From positions 186,001 through 250,000 of the forward strand of contig CAJNOJ010000064.1 in assembly GCA_905250025.1 (NCBI GenBank): a DNA stretch of 64,000 nt, in the 5' to 3' direction. This DNA comes from Adineta ricciae (Eukaryota > Rotifera > Eurotatoria > Adinetida > Adinetidae). A program made the translations under genes and the position numbers. The notes beneath the pieces were generated by a model. The model saw only the letters and a list, made by a program, of their open reading frames with translations, was not told where the DNA came from and searched no databases. This document shows, piece after piece, positions 53,549 through 64,000 of this stretch. Numbering within the stretch: position 1 is the stretch's first letter; every line of letters begins with the position of its first letter.

Positions 53549-56445
53549 ATGGATGCTCTTATTCCAATTCTGAATAAACTTCAAGATGTATTCAATACAG
53601 TCGGATCGGAAACTATTCAATTGCCACAGATTGTCGTCGTTGGTTCACAAGTCTGTTACATTGTGTTAGATTCTTTCGAGTATTTCATCATCTTTTGGAC
53701 TTTGTAGAGTGCTGGTAAAAGTTCAGTAATCGAAAATATCGTTGGACGAGATTTTCTACCGCGTGGAATTGGCATTGTAACACGTCGACCATTAACACTT
53801 CAGCTTGTCTATACGCCTGCTGAAGATAAAGAAATTCGATGTCAACATTTAGGAAGTTAGAACGAGATTTTGATGATTTTTTTTCCTCCAAAACATCAAA
53901 TCTTTCTTCTGTTTAGTTCCGGTACCAACTCAGAACGAATTTGCTTTATTTGCACATCAAAAAGACAAGGTCTATACGGATTTTAACGAACTTCGTCAGG
54001 AAATCGAAGCTGAAACTGAGCGACTTGGCGGGAAAAAAGTTTGACCTACTCTTGACCTCACAAACCAGCAACAGTTCGTTTCGTTTCGCTAGAATATTTC
54101 CAAAGAGCCAATCACCTTGAAAATATACTCACCGAAAGTCGTCACATTGACACTCATCGACTTACCCGGAATCACAAAGGTATCCATCGACTATAAGCAA
54201 TTTTAATACGAACGAACACTTTTAGATACCGGTGGAAGACCAGCCAGCTGATATTGAACAACAAGTTCGAGACCTTATTCTGCACTATATTTCAAATCCT
54301 AATGCAATTATTCTGGCTATTACACCTGCCAATATCGATTTTTCCACGTCTGAGGCAGTAAAATTCGCTAAAGAAGTTGATCCCGAGGGTATGCCTCGGA
54401 AAGAAAAACAATCCAACTCCTGTATCACTCGATACTTTTAGGACGACGAACATTAGCTGTGTTGACAAAACTTGATCTAATGGATCGTGGAACTGATGCT
54501 TACGACGTACTATGTGGACGAATTATTCCTGTTAAGCTAGGTATTATCGGTGTGATCAATCGTAGCCAGGAAGATATTCTTCAGAAAAAAGTTTGCTTGA
54601 TCTTTCATAAATTATCGATAGATTGATTGATCTATTCATCTAGCCAATTGAAGAAGCACTTCGATATGAATCTGCGTTTCTTCAAAAGAGTTATCCATCA
54701 ATCGCCAATCGTAATGGTACACCATTTCTCGCCAAAACATTGAATCGAGTATAGTTTTGGACTTCGAAGATGAAATGCAAGACATGTTCTTTACATTGAC
54801 AGTTACTTATGCATCATATTCGTGATTGTTTGCCATCATTGAAAGCTCGAATGAATCAAATGGTCTCGCATTTTCAGACATTAGTCAATTCATTCGGTGA
54901 ACCCATTGAAGACAAAGTAGAGGGCACATTTTCTTTTCCTATAAACGAAGCAAAAAAAATGAAACCACCGTTTACATTAGGGACGACTTTTGTTGCAAAT
55001 CATCACAAAATTTGCTTCGAACTACTGTGCAACTATCGAAGGTACTGCGAAAAACATCGAAGTATCAGAATTGTTCGTATGAGTGAATTATTTCTCAACG
55101 TAATGTAAACATGTCTACTGTTTAGGTGTGGCGGAGCAAGAATTTGCTATATTTTTCATGAAACATTTGCACGTGCTCTCGAATCGATTAATCCAATGGA
55201 TAATTTAACGAAATTTGATATTTTAACGGCTATACGCAATGCAAATGTACAATTCAAGAATATTTCTCTAAGAAAAAATTGGCATTTATTTTGTTTACTT
55301 AGGGTTCAAGACCAGCTCTTTTCGTTCCTGAAATATCTTTCGAATTGTTAGTCAAACGTCAAATAAAACGTCTCGAAGATCCGAGTTTACGTTGCGTTGA
55401 ATTGGTTCACGAAGAATTACAAAGAATCATTCAACATTGTGGTGCTCAGGTAATGATTTCCTATCCAGTTCTCATATCTAAAATCGCCTTCACTGCTCAT
55501 TTCTAGCAGGAATTCATTCGTTTTCCACGTTTACATGAAAAGATCGTCGATGTTGTCGCCCAATTACTGCGTCGTCGACTACCTGAAACAAATCGCATGG
55601 TAGAGAATCTTGTTGGGATTGAATTAGCCTATATCAATACAAAGCATCCTGATTTTCACGAAGCTGGAATTATACACAAAGCGTTGACTGGAGAAGATAC
55701 GACGCTGAATGCATCAAAACCAGATAATCGAGTTCGTATAAGCAAATAAAAAGACAAACGATTGTCATAATGTTTTCTTCTTTACAGATGACTGATGAAA
55801 CGACGTTAGGTAGATCAAATCCATCGAATCAAGTATTAACTCAACGCAACGGACCAGTAGCCAACGGCATACAATCACCAACACATTCATCACATGCTGT
55901 AAACAGTTCTCTCATCATGGCGCCACTCGGCGATGGAGTAAGTCAGATATATCTGAGATCTACCTTCAGAACGAATCGAGCGTACCTTTTAGACAACTAT
56001 CAACACTCGAAAACTTTCACAACGTGAACAACGTGACTGCGACGTAATCGGTAGGTTACTTCTCTCTAAATCTTTGAAATATCGAACTCAAGTATTCTTC
56101 TATACTGATTTAGAACGACTCATTCGTTCGTATTTTTTCATCGTTCGCAAAAACATTCAAGACAGTGTACCCAAAGCTATCATGCATTTCCTTGTTAATT
56201 TCATAAAAGACCAACTTCAAAGCGAACTCGTCGCATTGCTGTACAAGGCCTCAACAAACGAGCAGGATGATTTACTTAATGAATCTAGTCATATCGCACA
56301 ACGACGTAAAGATGCACAAGAAATGCTTGAAGTACAGTTAAAAACTTTCCCTCGCCTTCACTCTTGCGCTGTTTTTTTTAACATTTAGGCATTACACAAA
56401 GCCAATCAAATCATATCTGAAGTGCGCGAAGCTCATTTGTGGTGA
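53549..56445 (+). CDS. DNM1L: Dynamin-1-like protein DRP1 (696 aa)
   Basis: Fifteen exons sum to 697 codons (53549-53650, 53708-53855, 53917-54038, 54093-54179, 54226-54388, 54442-54590, 54644-54748, 54803-55041, 55126-55246, 55303-55449, 55507-55731, 55788-55937, 55993-56050, 56114-56331, 56389-56445). GTPase motifs: GSQSAGKSS (P loop), [15 protein letters not shown] (DxPG), [10 protein letters not shown]. The stalk follows, then a variable domain rich in Asn/Ser/Thr (residues ~540-600), and the [51 protein letters not shown]. The pattern and the [15 protein letters not shown] lead-in are those of DRP1. It divides mitochondria and peroxisomes. The last donor is GTACAG at 56332; it was chosen because it restores the human-like [12 protein letters not shown] frame. 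Confidence 0.96.
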
Positions 56446-58368
56446 ATCCAAACCAATATATTTTTCTTGTCGACATTTCACAAAGTCCTTCAGTAGATAT
56501 GTATTGTGTGTATTGCACCAGTCTCTTTTTTTTAATTTATGCTCCAACCAAATCTGTATTTTTTTATATTTCAAACAAACGAATAAACCAGAACAGATGA
56601 TATCCTTAACTTTTACATCGAGCTTAACATGAAGGTGTTCGAATCTTATTTGAGGAATCTTTTTTCTTTTTTTGCAATTCCACGTCATTCTTTGTTGCAC
56701 AGGAAAGCATTTTGTTGTTTTGAAATTGGTTGAAAACAACTAAAACGATCGACTCGATACATAAAGTGAACTTCAGGTTTAAAAAGTCGTAGAGAATATC
56801 TATAATTAAATATATTGATTTTATAATCACATTAGCAAATCAGATTGATCATTTGCATGATAAACTCGAGATAGAATGGCAAAAACAAGTGACGTAAACT
56901 ACCATCATGCTTTTTATTATCATTCCAAAGGTGATTTTAACGAGAAATATGTAATTAATATGTACTGACTACAACCCATTTGATTAGAAATGTACGTTTT
57001 CAGTTCTCTTTACGATTGAAGCACGTGTGTGTAATAGATTCTTCGTTTATGACTCAGAATTGACAAAACACTCCGCGTCATTGCAACACCACATTTCAAT
57101 TTCAGTACATATATGTATCACACTGGGAAAAAGTCAGTGTTCGTTTTGGCACACCCTCAAAACTAACACTCACACTCAAAAAGCAAGAATTCAACTAAAT
57201 AAACAGGATATGCTGAAAAGCCATATCCACCAAAAAAGATGATAATACCCATGTATTATCAGCTTTTTAGCAAAAGAAAGTTTTGCATCGACCATTCGAA
57301 TTTCCAATCAACATGATAGAAAAATGAAACATACTCTCGAGAAGCTATTGCCGGGATTCAGCATATCTATGTTGGAATGAATTACGACAACGTATTGCAC
57401 AACACCGTCAGTTTCACTTTAAATACGCCTTTTGTTCTTTTTCTTTACTAGTGGTCCGAAAGTGAGAATCGTACACACGGCTATTTTAACGATCAACTTG
57501 ATCATGTTTGCTGAAAAGCCATATCCTCATCCGCGACTTTGTGTGTACGTTCTCACTCCGACATGACTACTAATACTGTTTTTTCGTCTTTTTTAATAAT
57601 ATGTACAACTACGTATGAACGAAGTCGAATTTTTTGCGCCTTGCACGAGAAAAATGTGTTATTTTTATGTCGATGATAAAATAATCTAATGAATAGTGTA
57701 TAAAATGTCTACCACGAGTCATAATGACAATGACTGATTGTATCCAGTTGTCAATAGAGAGTTCAACTATGAATAGTACATTGCTTTCGATATCGATAAA
57801 GTGCACAGGTCAGTAAATATTTGAATGAAATTGAATCACATCAACAATTATTTTTACTCTGTGTAACAATGAGTTTTGCTAGTCAATGTTGAAACAAACC
57901 ACGTGTGTTTACTCAGCTTCTGTTTATTCCAAGTGTTCTCTCGGCTTCGTTATTACACCATCTCATCATCTTTTCAATTGAAATAAGTTGAACTGCAGAA
58001 CAACTGTTGCGTTTGAGGATTTGGCTTATATTTCAAAAAACAAAAATCTAAACTGCAGCAAATCTTTATCATCAAATGCTGGAGGGTCTTAATATCCGCT
58101 ACTACATCTAGTTACTATACGACAAGAGACATTAAGTTGAAATTAAAAAACCTGAAATAGCCCCAAATCCTTGGCCGCAATCTATTTTTCAATTTTCATC
58201 GAGATCTTCGCACATGTGACGTTTAGTCATCGTCCATTTTATCTATATACTCGTATAACCTTGAAGTATTTCTGAGTAAAGACTGATCAATACGATTAAA
58301 GCGTAGATGTGACCGATGAAGCATATCCGATCACGCAAGCAATATTTTGATCATGTTTATTTTGGCGA
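56446..58368. other. Intergenic 1.9 kb
   Basis: No gene accepted. An 18-bp word (TGCTGAAAAGCCATATCC) occurs twice, near 57211 and 57509, direct and 298 bp apart. Several 60-115 codon open frames have no domain or splice support. Confidence 0.5.
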
Positions 58369-58376
58369 TATAAAAA
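58369..58376 (+). promoter_or_regulatory. TATA box of the disordered DLL-repeat gene
   Basis: TATAAAAA, 87 nt before the ATG at 58456. Confidence 0.65.
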
Positions 58377-58455
58377 GACGCCCCTATCGATCAATCTTCA
58401 GACTCATTTCAAACAGATATTCGAAAGACAACGAACAAACGAATAAAATACAACT

Positions 58456-60469
58456 ATGGATAAGAAGAAAGGTTCACCTCCATCGGACAAAAAGAAGTCA
58501 ACGACGACAACAACAACAAAGACCACCAAGCACGAGGAGAAGAAAGATGAAAATATTCTTGTCAAAGCTGCACATTCGATTCGAGACAAAGTACATGGAC
58601 TTACCGATGAAGTCAAGGATAAAGCGCACCATTTAACACATAGTGACGACTCAAAAAAAGATAAAGATCATAAGAAATCAGATACGAAATTAAAGGCATC
58701 ATCGAAGATACCCAAATCGTCGGATAAAGACAGTTCCGATGACGAAAAAGACAAAGATCCAACTGCACCACCGGGTTCTTCAGGTAATTCAGAGCCACTA
58801 ATAGTTTCTATGTAGAGAAGATAAATTTTGTTCACTCAGGTGATAAGAAAAGTTCTACAGGTTTACCTTCTTCAGACAGTAGGATTATCATACTGAAACA
58901 GAATACAAATAAGTATGTCATTTGTTTTTAGAGCCACCAGGTGACAAAGCAGCTGGTGATGCTGCCGCTTCATCGAGTAAGATGAATTAATCATTTTACA
59001 TGATCTATGAGTTGAGATTTTTAGAACTACCTCCCAGTAAGTCACCGGGATTACCATCTGGTGGTGATACTGACGCAGCTACTAGTGCACCTCCACCTTC
59101 AAGTACGTTTTTATATCAATGCATTCACATAGAATAAACAAGTTTTGCTCTTAGATCCAGCTAGTAAAGCAACAGAACCACCATCCGGTGGCGATTCAAA
59201 ACCTCCTGGCGAGAAGAAGGACGACACTCCAGCTGCATCCTCAGGTATGATTTTTTTTGTCACGAGATCACCTTTCGCAGAATCTTTGGTTTAGGTGCAC
59301 CTGGTAATGCTGGTGCTAGTAAATCTTCTGGTGAGCCCAGTAGTGAGCAGAAACCAGCACCTTCAGCTGGACCTGATGCAGAAAATAAATCTCCCGCTGG
59401 AAGCAACTCAAATGATAAAGTTCACATTTCTTTCGACGGTTCGTCATTCATACGATTTCTACTGATTTTCCAATAATACTCTTGTACCGTTTCATGACAT
59501 TGTAGGTATACAAACCGTCGATGACTTACTCGAACGAATAGACCAAGCTATTGAAAGCGCACAAATAATTGTTGATAATGGTTCGAAAAAGGCTCAAGGC
59601 GATAAACCCGCTATTGGTGCTGCTAACGCTGAAGCTGAAAAGAAACCTGCAGAGGATGAACCAATTCGAGTTAAATTCAATGAAGTCCACAATATGGAAG
59701 ATCTTCTTGGTCTAGTTAATAATCAACCAGGCCATCGAAAGGTTGTTCTCGAAGATGCACCTGGTCAGTCCAATACTGTTTCAATCAAGAAGAATAGTAT
59801 CCAATCAGTTGATGATTCGAAAGATAAAAACGCAACAACCACAGTAAAGAAAGAAGAAACTCCATCATCAGCAACGAAGACTACCGAGAAGAAGGAAGAA
59901 ACACCAAACTCAGTAACGAAGACCACGGAGAAAAAAGAAGAAACGCCGACGTCATCCTCAACAACGAAAAAGGAAGAAACACCTTCATCATCAACCAAAG
60001 TCGAGACAACTAGCACGCCAACATCATCAGAAACTACTGTCAAAACAACGGATAAGTCTCCACAATCGAATGACGCATCTTCGCCTGAAGGCGATCAAAT
60101 CCACGTGAATATTGAGAATATTCGAAGTGTCGATGATCTTTTGGATCGAGTCGATGAAGCTGTTCAAAAGGTTCCTGTTATTATTGATACAAAGCCACGA
60201 CCTAATCCAAGTTTGTTTCTTAACGATCTATTCGAATTTGATTTTCTTCAATGTTCCTTGTTCATATAGATTCATCAAAACCCAAGGAAGACGATCAAGC
60301 CGATAAGAAAGACGATTCCGACGCACTGAAATTTCAAAAAAAAGATACTGAAATCAAACAAGACTCCGACGGAAAAACAGTAACTAAAGAAGAGGTCAAG
60401 ACTGAAGAAGATCCCGACGGGAAAAATGTGACCAAACAAACGTCTAGCGAAACGACCGAAACCTTCTAA
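58456..60469 (+). CDS. Large disordered Lys/Ser/Thr/Pro-rich protein with three DLL-type repeats (542 aa), LEA-like in composition
   Basis: Eight exons (58456-58783, 58840-58878, 58932-58976, 59025-59102, 59155-59244, 59295-59438, 59506-60210, 60270-60469) sum to 543 codons; all internal junctions are phase 1. MDKKKGSPPSDKKKS starts a Lys/Ser/Asp-rich region with one amphipathic stretch (ILVKAAHSIRDKVHGLTDEV). Short middle exons each add a Gly/Pro/Ser module. A roughly 32-residue motif occurs three times, near 235, 294 and 439: VHISFDGIQTVDDLLERIDQ, IRVKFNEVHNMEDLLGLVNN and IHVNIENIRSVDDLLDRVDE. Between the second and third is a KKEETPSS-type Thr/Glu repeat tract. The acid/basic tail ends SSETTETF. 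There is no signal peptide, so it is cytosolic or nuclear. I recognise no family. It may be a protective disordered protein in desiccation or a scaffold; the composition is shared with LEA proteins but canonical LEA motifs are absent. Confidence 0.8.
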
Positions 60470-60789
60470 ATACGATGACTTTCCTTTCTATACATTTTTC
60501 GTCACTTTGTTTCATTTTTGTTCTTTACAACACATAAATCAAGCAATTTATATACTCGTTCACTATAAGATATAGTATAGAATTCAACAAAGCACACTAG
60601 CGACATCTTTTCATGACAACCATTTTTGACTTACTGCCTACCTACCTACCACAAACATTTCGCTTTGAGTCAGTCAAATATGTTACCAATAGAGCTGTGC
60701 GTTGCATGATCGATCTTGTTTTTGAAATAGGAACGATAAAACTAGGATGTGTCACTGTCGATATGTATTTTTAGATACATTTCATTGTG
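60470..60789. other. Intergenic
   Basis: 320 bp between two plus-strand genes; no feature seen. Confidence 0.6.
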
Positions 60790-61951
60790 ATGTCGAAACG
60801 TTTTTTCGAAGGTGCTCAACATGCCGCTCGGTATGCTGCAACTCGACCTTCATATCCACCAGTATTCATGAAGAAAATCATTGATTTTCTCTCCATAAAA
60901 GTACGATTTATCTTGATCATCTTCTCATTTCTGTTCTTCGTGGAATTAGTATAAAGGTACCTTTGATTATGCAGCTGATGTTGGTTGCGGCAGTGGACAA
61001 AGCACTGAACTTCTATCACCATACTTCAAAAAAGTCTATGGTAATTCTGCTCTGTCATTGAAAATAAGTCGCTGATAATGACATACTTTTGTTAGGGTAT
61101 GATGTTAGTGAAAATCAAGTCAGAGAAGCACGTGCAAAGAATAAAATATCGAATATTGAATACAAGTAAGAAAATAATACAAGAATGATAAATGATTTCT
61201 TTTTCCTGCTTTTCATAGAGTCAGTTCAAATAATGCGATTCCACATGAAAAGCAATCCCTTTGTTTAATCACTGCAGCACAAGTACGTTCGGCTTCCTCC
61301 AAATGATACTTTCTAGAATTTGATGTACAGGCAGCACATTGGTTCGATCTGAAACAATTCTATTCAGAAGTACATCGAACGTTAAAACCTATGGGTGTTT
61401 TAGCTGTGTATGGTTACGCATTACCAGAAGTTGCGAATAAGCAGTATTTACATCTGAATGACGTTATTCAGCAAGTAATATCTTTGCATGAAGATTATCA
61501 AAAAGAAAACACACGATTTTTTCGAATAGTTTTATCAAAAAATGATCCCATATTTTCCACCAGATCGTGCTCAGATCGATAATCGGTATGCCGATATAGT
61601 CCTCCCATTTGAAGAAAAGATTCGGTAAGATAGTACAGATTTGAAGGCAGCGTTACTGTTTGAATGGGTTTTTTTCAAGAGATGAAAGTGCAAAAATCGA
61701 ATATGAATGGAATCTTGATCGATTCGTCGCTTATGTCTCATCATGGTCAGGATATGTGAACTATATGCGAAAACATCCTGATCGAGATGTTCTCATCGAC
61801 TTCCGTGAAGAGTAAGACAAGAGAATGTTCGAAATTCATCACAAAATGCATGTTTAGATTAGCCAAAGCGATGAAAAGTGACGCTGAAACAGAATTATTA
61901 AAAATCGATTTTCCCATATTTGCTCTACTCGGTCGAAAAACAACGACATAA
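60790..61951 (+). CDS. SAM-dependent methyltransferase, trans-aconitate/CRG1-like group
   Basis: At least seven exons with introns of about 50 nt. It starts MSKRFFEGAQHAARYAATRP, typical of this group. Motif I is DYAADVGCGSGQSTELL (the SAM loop DxGCGxG), motif II is VYGYDVSENQVREAR (acidic end of beta-2), and motif IV region is LITAAQAAHWFDLKQF. Then come EVHRTLKPMGVLAVYGY and PYFPPDRAQIDNRYADIVLP with LPFEEKIR. The long exon from about 61330 ends at CAA before GTAATATC; a 55-nt intron to TTTCGAATAG restores FYQKMIPYFPPDR, the expected residues. Family members (yeast CRG1, TMT1, a Dictyostelium relative) methylate small molecules. The substrate cannot be told from sequence. The gene ends 70 bp before the CAP-Gly gene on the same strand. 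Confidence 0.8.
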
Positions 61952-62021
61952 TTTTTTTTTCTTACATTATCAGTCAAGAGTATCAACAATCGTGATTTTA
62001 TTCTAGATAGACTAGCGAAAC

Positions 62022-62849
62022 ATGTTGACCTACGAAAGTATCACGATTGGTCAACGTGTGGAGGTTTTACACGACAATCAAATCTTGTTTGGAAAAGTTC
62101 TTTACAAAGGACCAGTTGTTAATCGACGCGGATTATGGATTGGTGTTGATTTGACTACTCCGCATGGAGATAATGATGGTACACTGAAAGGTCGAGTTTA
62201 TTTTCGAGCGCCAATGAACTATGGTCTCTTCACGACGATTGATAATGTTCGGCTAGCATCAGATTTTTTACGAAAGTAAGAAGAAAGAGGCTTAAGAACA
62301 CATAGACAAGATTTTTTTCTCCAGACCAAGATCAAGATATCGAACAGTGAACAAAACGAGTGTCGTTGAAGAAGAATTATTTGGTAATACAGGTAAAACA
62401 GCAAGATTCTATCAGTAATTCATATGAACGCCCTTATATTACCTAGATCCATTAACCTTACCACCTCCGAGGAGTAATGCAACTATTTCCAACTCGAAAA
62501 TGACTTCTTCATTGAAGAATCCTCATGAACGTCCACGAACAGTTGGTCTATACGAAACAGAGAAGCGATATCCACGGTCACAAACATTGATTAACAAGTA
62601 CGACGACAAATCGCGCGGTCTAGAAAGTATGATGTCCAGTCGATCGTATACAACGTAAGTCTAATTGTATAATTTCTCGCAACTATAAACACAATTTTCA
62701 ATAGAGAACATAGTTTTGCACCAACTCCGTCCATTCCGTGCGTCTTTATGCCGCCATCCGAAGTCGATCGAGCGAAACGAAACGCTTTCTCAGGCATGCC
62801 TCTTCCTCGGTACACGGTCGTCCCCGATCAACACGAGTTTCTCGATTGA
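62022..62849 (+). CDS. CAP-Gly domain protein
   Basis: Four exons (62022-62278 approx., then near 62325-62395, 62447-62655 and 62704-62849). The N-terminal CAP-Gly domain runs to about residue 80: ITIGQRVEVLHDNQILFGKV, LYKGPVVNRRGLWIGVDLTT, GDNDGTLKGRVYF and MNYGLFTTIDNVRL. The rest is a basic, Ser/Pro/Arg-rich tail with no further domain and ends VVPDQHEFLD. CAP-Gly domains bind EEY/F tails of tubulin or EB1/CLIP proteins. The conserved GKNDG is GDNDG here: the Lys that contacts the EEY/F carboxylate is replaced by Asp. No close family name (not CLIP, p150glued, TBCB or CYLD by its tail). Confidence 0.78.
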
Positions 62850-62967
62850 ATGAATGATATTTTTTCCCGTTAAACTCAATGTATATTTATTTTTTATACT
62901 TCACAATTTTTTGTGTTCATCTTTTATTAACTGGACAAATATAAATATATCTATATGATGATTCTCC

Positions 62968-64000
62968 TCATATTGCTCGGCAAATTCCAAGATGTGCGTA
63001 TGTATGGTAATGACTTCTCGGTATGATCCCGAAATGATCTGTGATGTTCATTCGAACAGCTGCATAATAAACAGACAGTTGTCCACGATATGCAAAGTAA
63101 TTGATTTCATTATGCCAACCGCATAGATAACGAAAATTACACGGATGGTTGTTTCGATACATAAACATTGCAATATCATACATTCGAAGATTCATTGCAT
63201 CCGAACGTGAATAGAATCCATCACGTTGATATTCGGCTTCTTGACGTTTTATATCCGATACTGTTTGATTGAAACGAAGTGAAACTGAACCTTCTCGATC
63301 GCGAATACGTTCGATTGTATATCTAACTTCGATGGCAGACGTTCGATCACGTTCACTATGACGAGCAGACAAAATCGATACCCCGCTTTTACGTAAGATA
63401 TCGGCGATGTTTATTAAATGTGCTTTGCCATCCATCCAAACGATCCATTTCGCTAATGGAAACATCCGTTGACCAAGAGTTTTCAATGTTTCGACTGTTT
63501 TGGCGGGGGACGCAAACAATGCCGCCTTTTCACCGACATTAACCAAATCCCAACGAGCGGTTGTATAGTGCGGGGTGTGATATTTCAATGCTTTATACGT
63601 TTGTGCATCAACGATTGCAACATAACAGAAAGATGACGGACTTTTACCCTCTAGTCTCGGTAGAGGATCGTAACATCTGATAATCGAAGTGAAAACTATT
63701 GTTTCACACGTGTGGTTTCTGGCGTAACGTTTTCGAACGATGTCAAAGATCGACGGTATTGTAAAGGCGCACTTGATCGATTCGTAATTCGCTTGTACGT
63801 ACAACTTTTCACGATCTTCGAAAGAATAAATATCACTAAATGCACAATCGAATTCATTTAGAGAACACCGGTCAATGTTATCAGTTGACATTCGGTTCGG
63901 ACGCGTCTCAGACTGCAATTGAGCGAATGTACCGCGCGTAAAACATTGCCGATTATCGACTAAATATTCTATAAACGAACGACGACCGTGCAAATAGTAA
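62968..64000 (-). CDS. DUF616/TOD1-like glycosyltransferase-fold protein, 5' end outside window
   Basis: Open to the right edge, 344 codons seen, C terminus HLGICRAI. The core SFCYVAIVDAQTYKALKYH, ARWDLVNVGEK, MFPLAKWIVWMDGKAHLINI and DILRKSGVSILSARHSERD fits the DUF616 pattern (aspartate in WMDGK, then the SARHSERDR stretch; compare the plant TOD1/MUCI70 WIDGK core). Later part has YQRDGFYSRS and HNEINYFAYRGQLSVYYAAV, an acceptor-side pattern with the GIIPRSHYHTYAHLG end. Plants and many bacteria/fungi carry the domain, with roles in pectin or other polysaccharide synthesis. In animals it is scattered, so transfer is possible. It stops 118 bp from the convergent CAP-Gly gene. Confidence 0.65.
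   Translation of the reverse strand, partial: YYLHGRRSFIEYLVDNRQCFTRGTFAQLQSETRPNRMSTDNIDRCSLNEFDCAFSDIYSFEDREKLYVQANYESIKCAFTIPSIFDIVRKRYARNHTCETIVFTSIIRCYDPLPRLEGKSPSSFCYVAIVDAQTYKALKYHTPHYTTARWDLVNVGEKAALFASPAKTVETLKTLGQRMFPLAKWIVWMDGKAHLINIADILRKSGVSILSARHSERDRTSAIEVRYTIERIRDREGSVSLRFNQTVSDIKRQEAEYQRDGFYSRSDAMNLRMYDIAMFMYRNNHPCNFRYLCGWHNEINYFAYRGQLSVYYAAVRMNITDHFGIIPRSHYHTYAHLGICRAI

Noticed and set aside
57209-57530. 18-bp word TGCTGAAAAGCCATATCC occurring twice
   Set aside because: Only two copies, no flanking similarity and no target-site duplication, so no element is inferred.
61480-61600. Apparent frameshift in the methyltransferase
   Set aside because: A 55-nt GT-AG intron from GTAATATC to TTTCGAATAG restores the family-typical PYFPPDR frame.

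Overview
The window is eukaryotic and animal, most likely from a bdelloid rotifer (Rotaria/Adineta type). It is AT-rich and densely packed. Introns are mostly about 45-65 nt with clean GT...AG ends, and neighbouring genes are often only 50-200 bp apart. The content is metazoan (TCF/LEF, meckelin, gamma-syntrophin, DRP1, Shark kinase, SPATA1, RGM, tetraspanin, K2P channel, rhodopsin-class receptors) mixed with genes of non-metazoan flavour (GH3 beta-xylosidase type, bacterial-type PARG, DUF616). That mix and the intron size are the basis for the assignment; no species can be named from sequence alone. Exon structures below were read by eye from splice sites and reading frame, and several sum to an exact multiple of three.

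Layout. 0-9 kb: 3' part of a short CKAP5/XMAP215 gene, a tiny hydrophilic protein, TCF/LEF copy A, a GPCR, and a secreted protein built of 15 tandem TPPADGR/TPPANGQ units. 9-19 kb is a secretome block: GH3 glycosidase, Ly6/uPAR-like protein, PAN-plus-Kelch protein, discoidin-like protein and a small secreted peptide. 20-27 kb: tetraspanin, two-pore K+ channel, B-box/coiled-coil protein, then a 93-bp minisatellite array. 27.3-29.1 kb is nearly gene-free. 29-39 kb: PARG-like enzyme, second GPCR, SPATA1, an RGM-like GPI protein, and TCF/LEF copy B. 41-56.5 kb: Shark tyrosine kinase, gamma-syntrophin, two tandem meckelin (TMEM67) genes of which one lacks the extracellular half, and DRP1 head-to-head with the full meckelin. 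58-64 kb: a 542-residue disordered protein, a SAM methyltransferase, a CAP-Gly protein, and the partial DUF616 gene running off the edge.

The genes are not one pathway. Loose themes are Wnt output (two TCF/LEF genes with C-clamps), cilia (TMEM67), secreted/adhesive proteins, and small or disordered hydrophilic proteins of the sort seen in desiccation-tolerant animals. Four genes have a canonical TATA box at a short distance from their first exon, and all four encode secreted or disordered products; I saw no such box at the housekeeping genes I checked.

I found no provirus, DNA transposon, CRISPR array or convincing tRNA/rRNA gene. The best candidates for novelty are the truncated tandem meckelin, the TPPADGR secreted repeat protein with its KR-SFFWN end, the three-copy DLL-repeat disordered protein, the divergent PARG, and the minisatellite that stays open in several frames.
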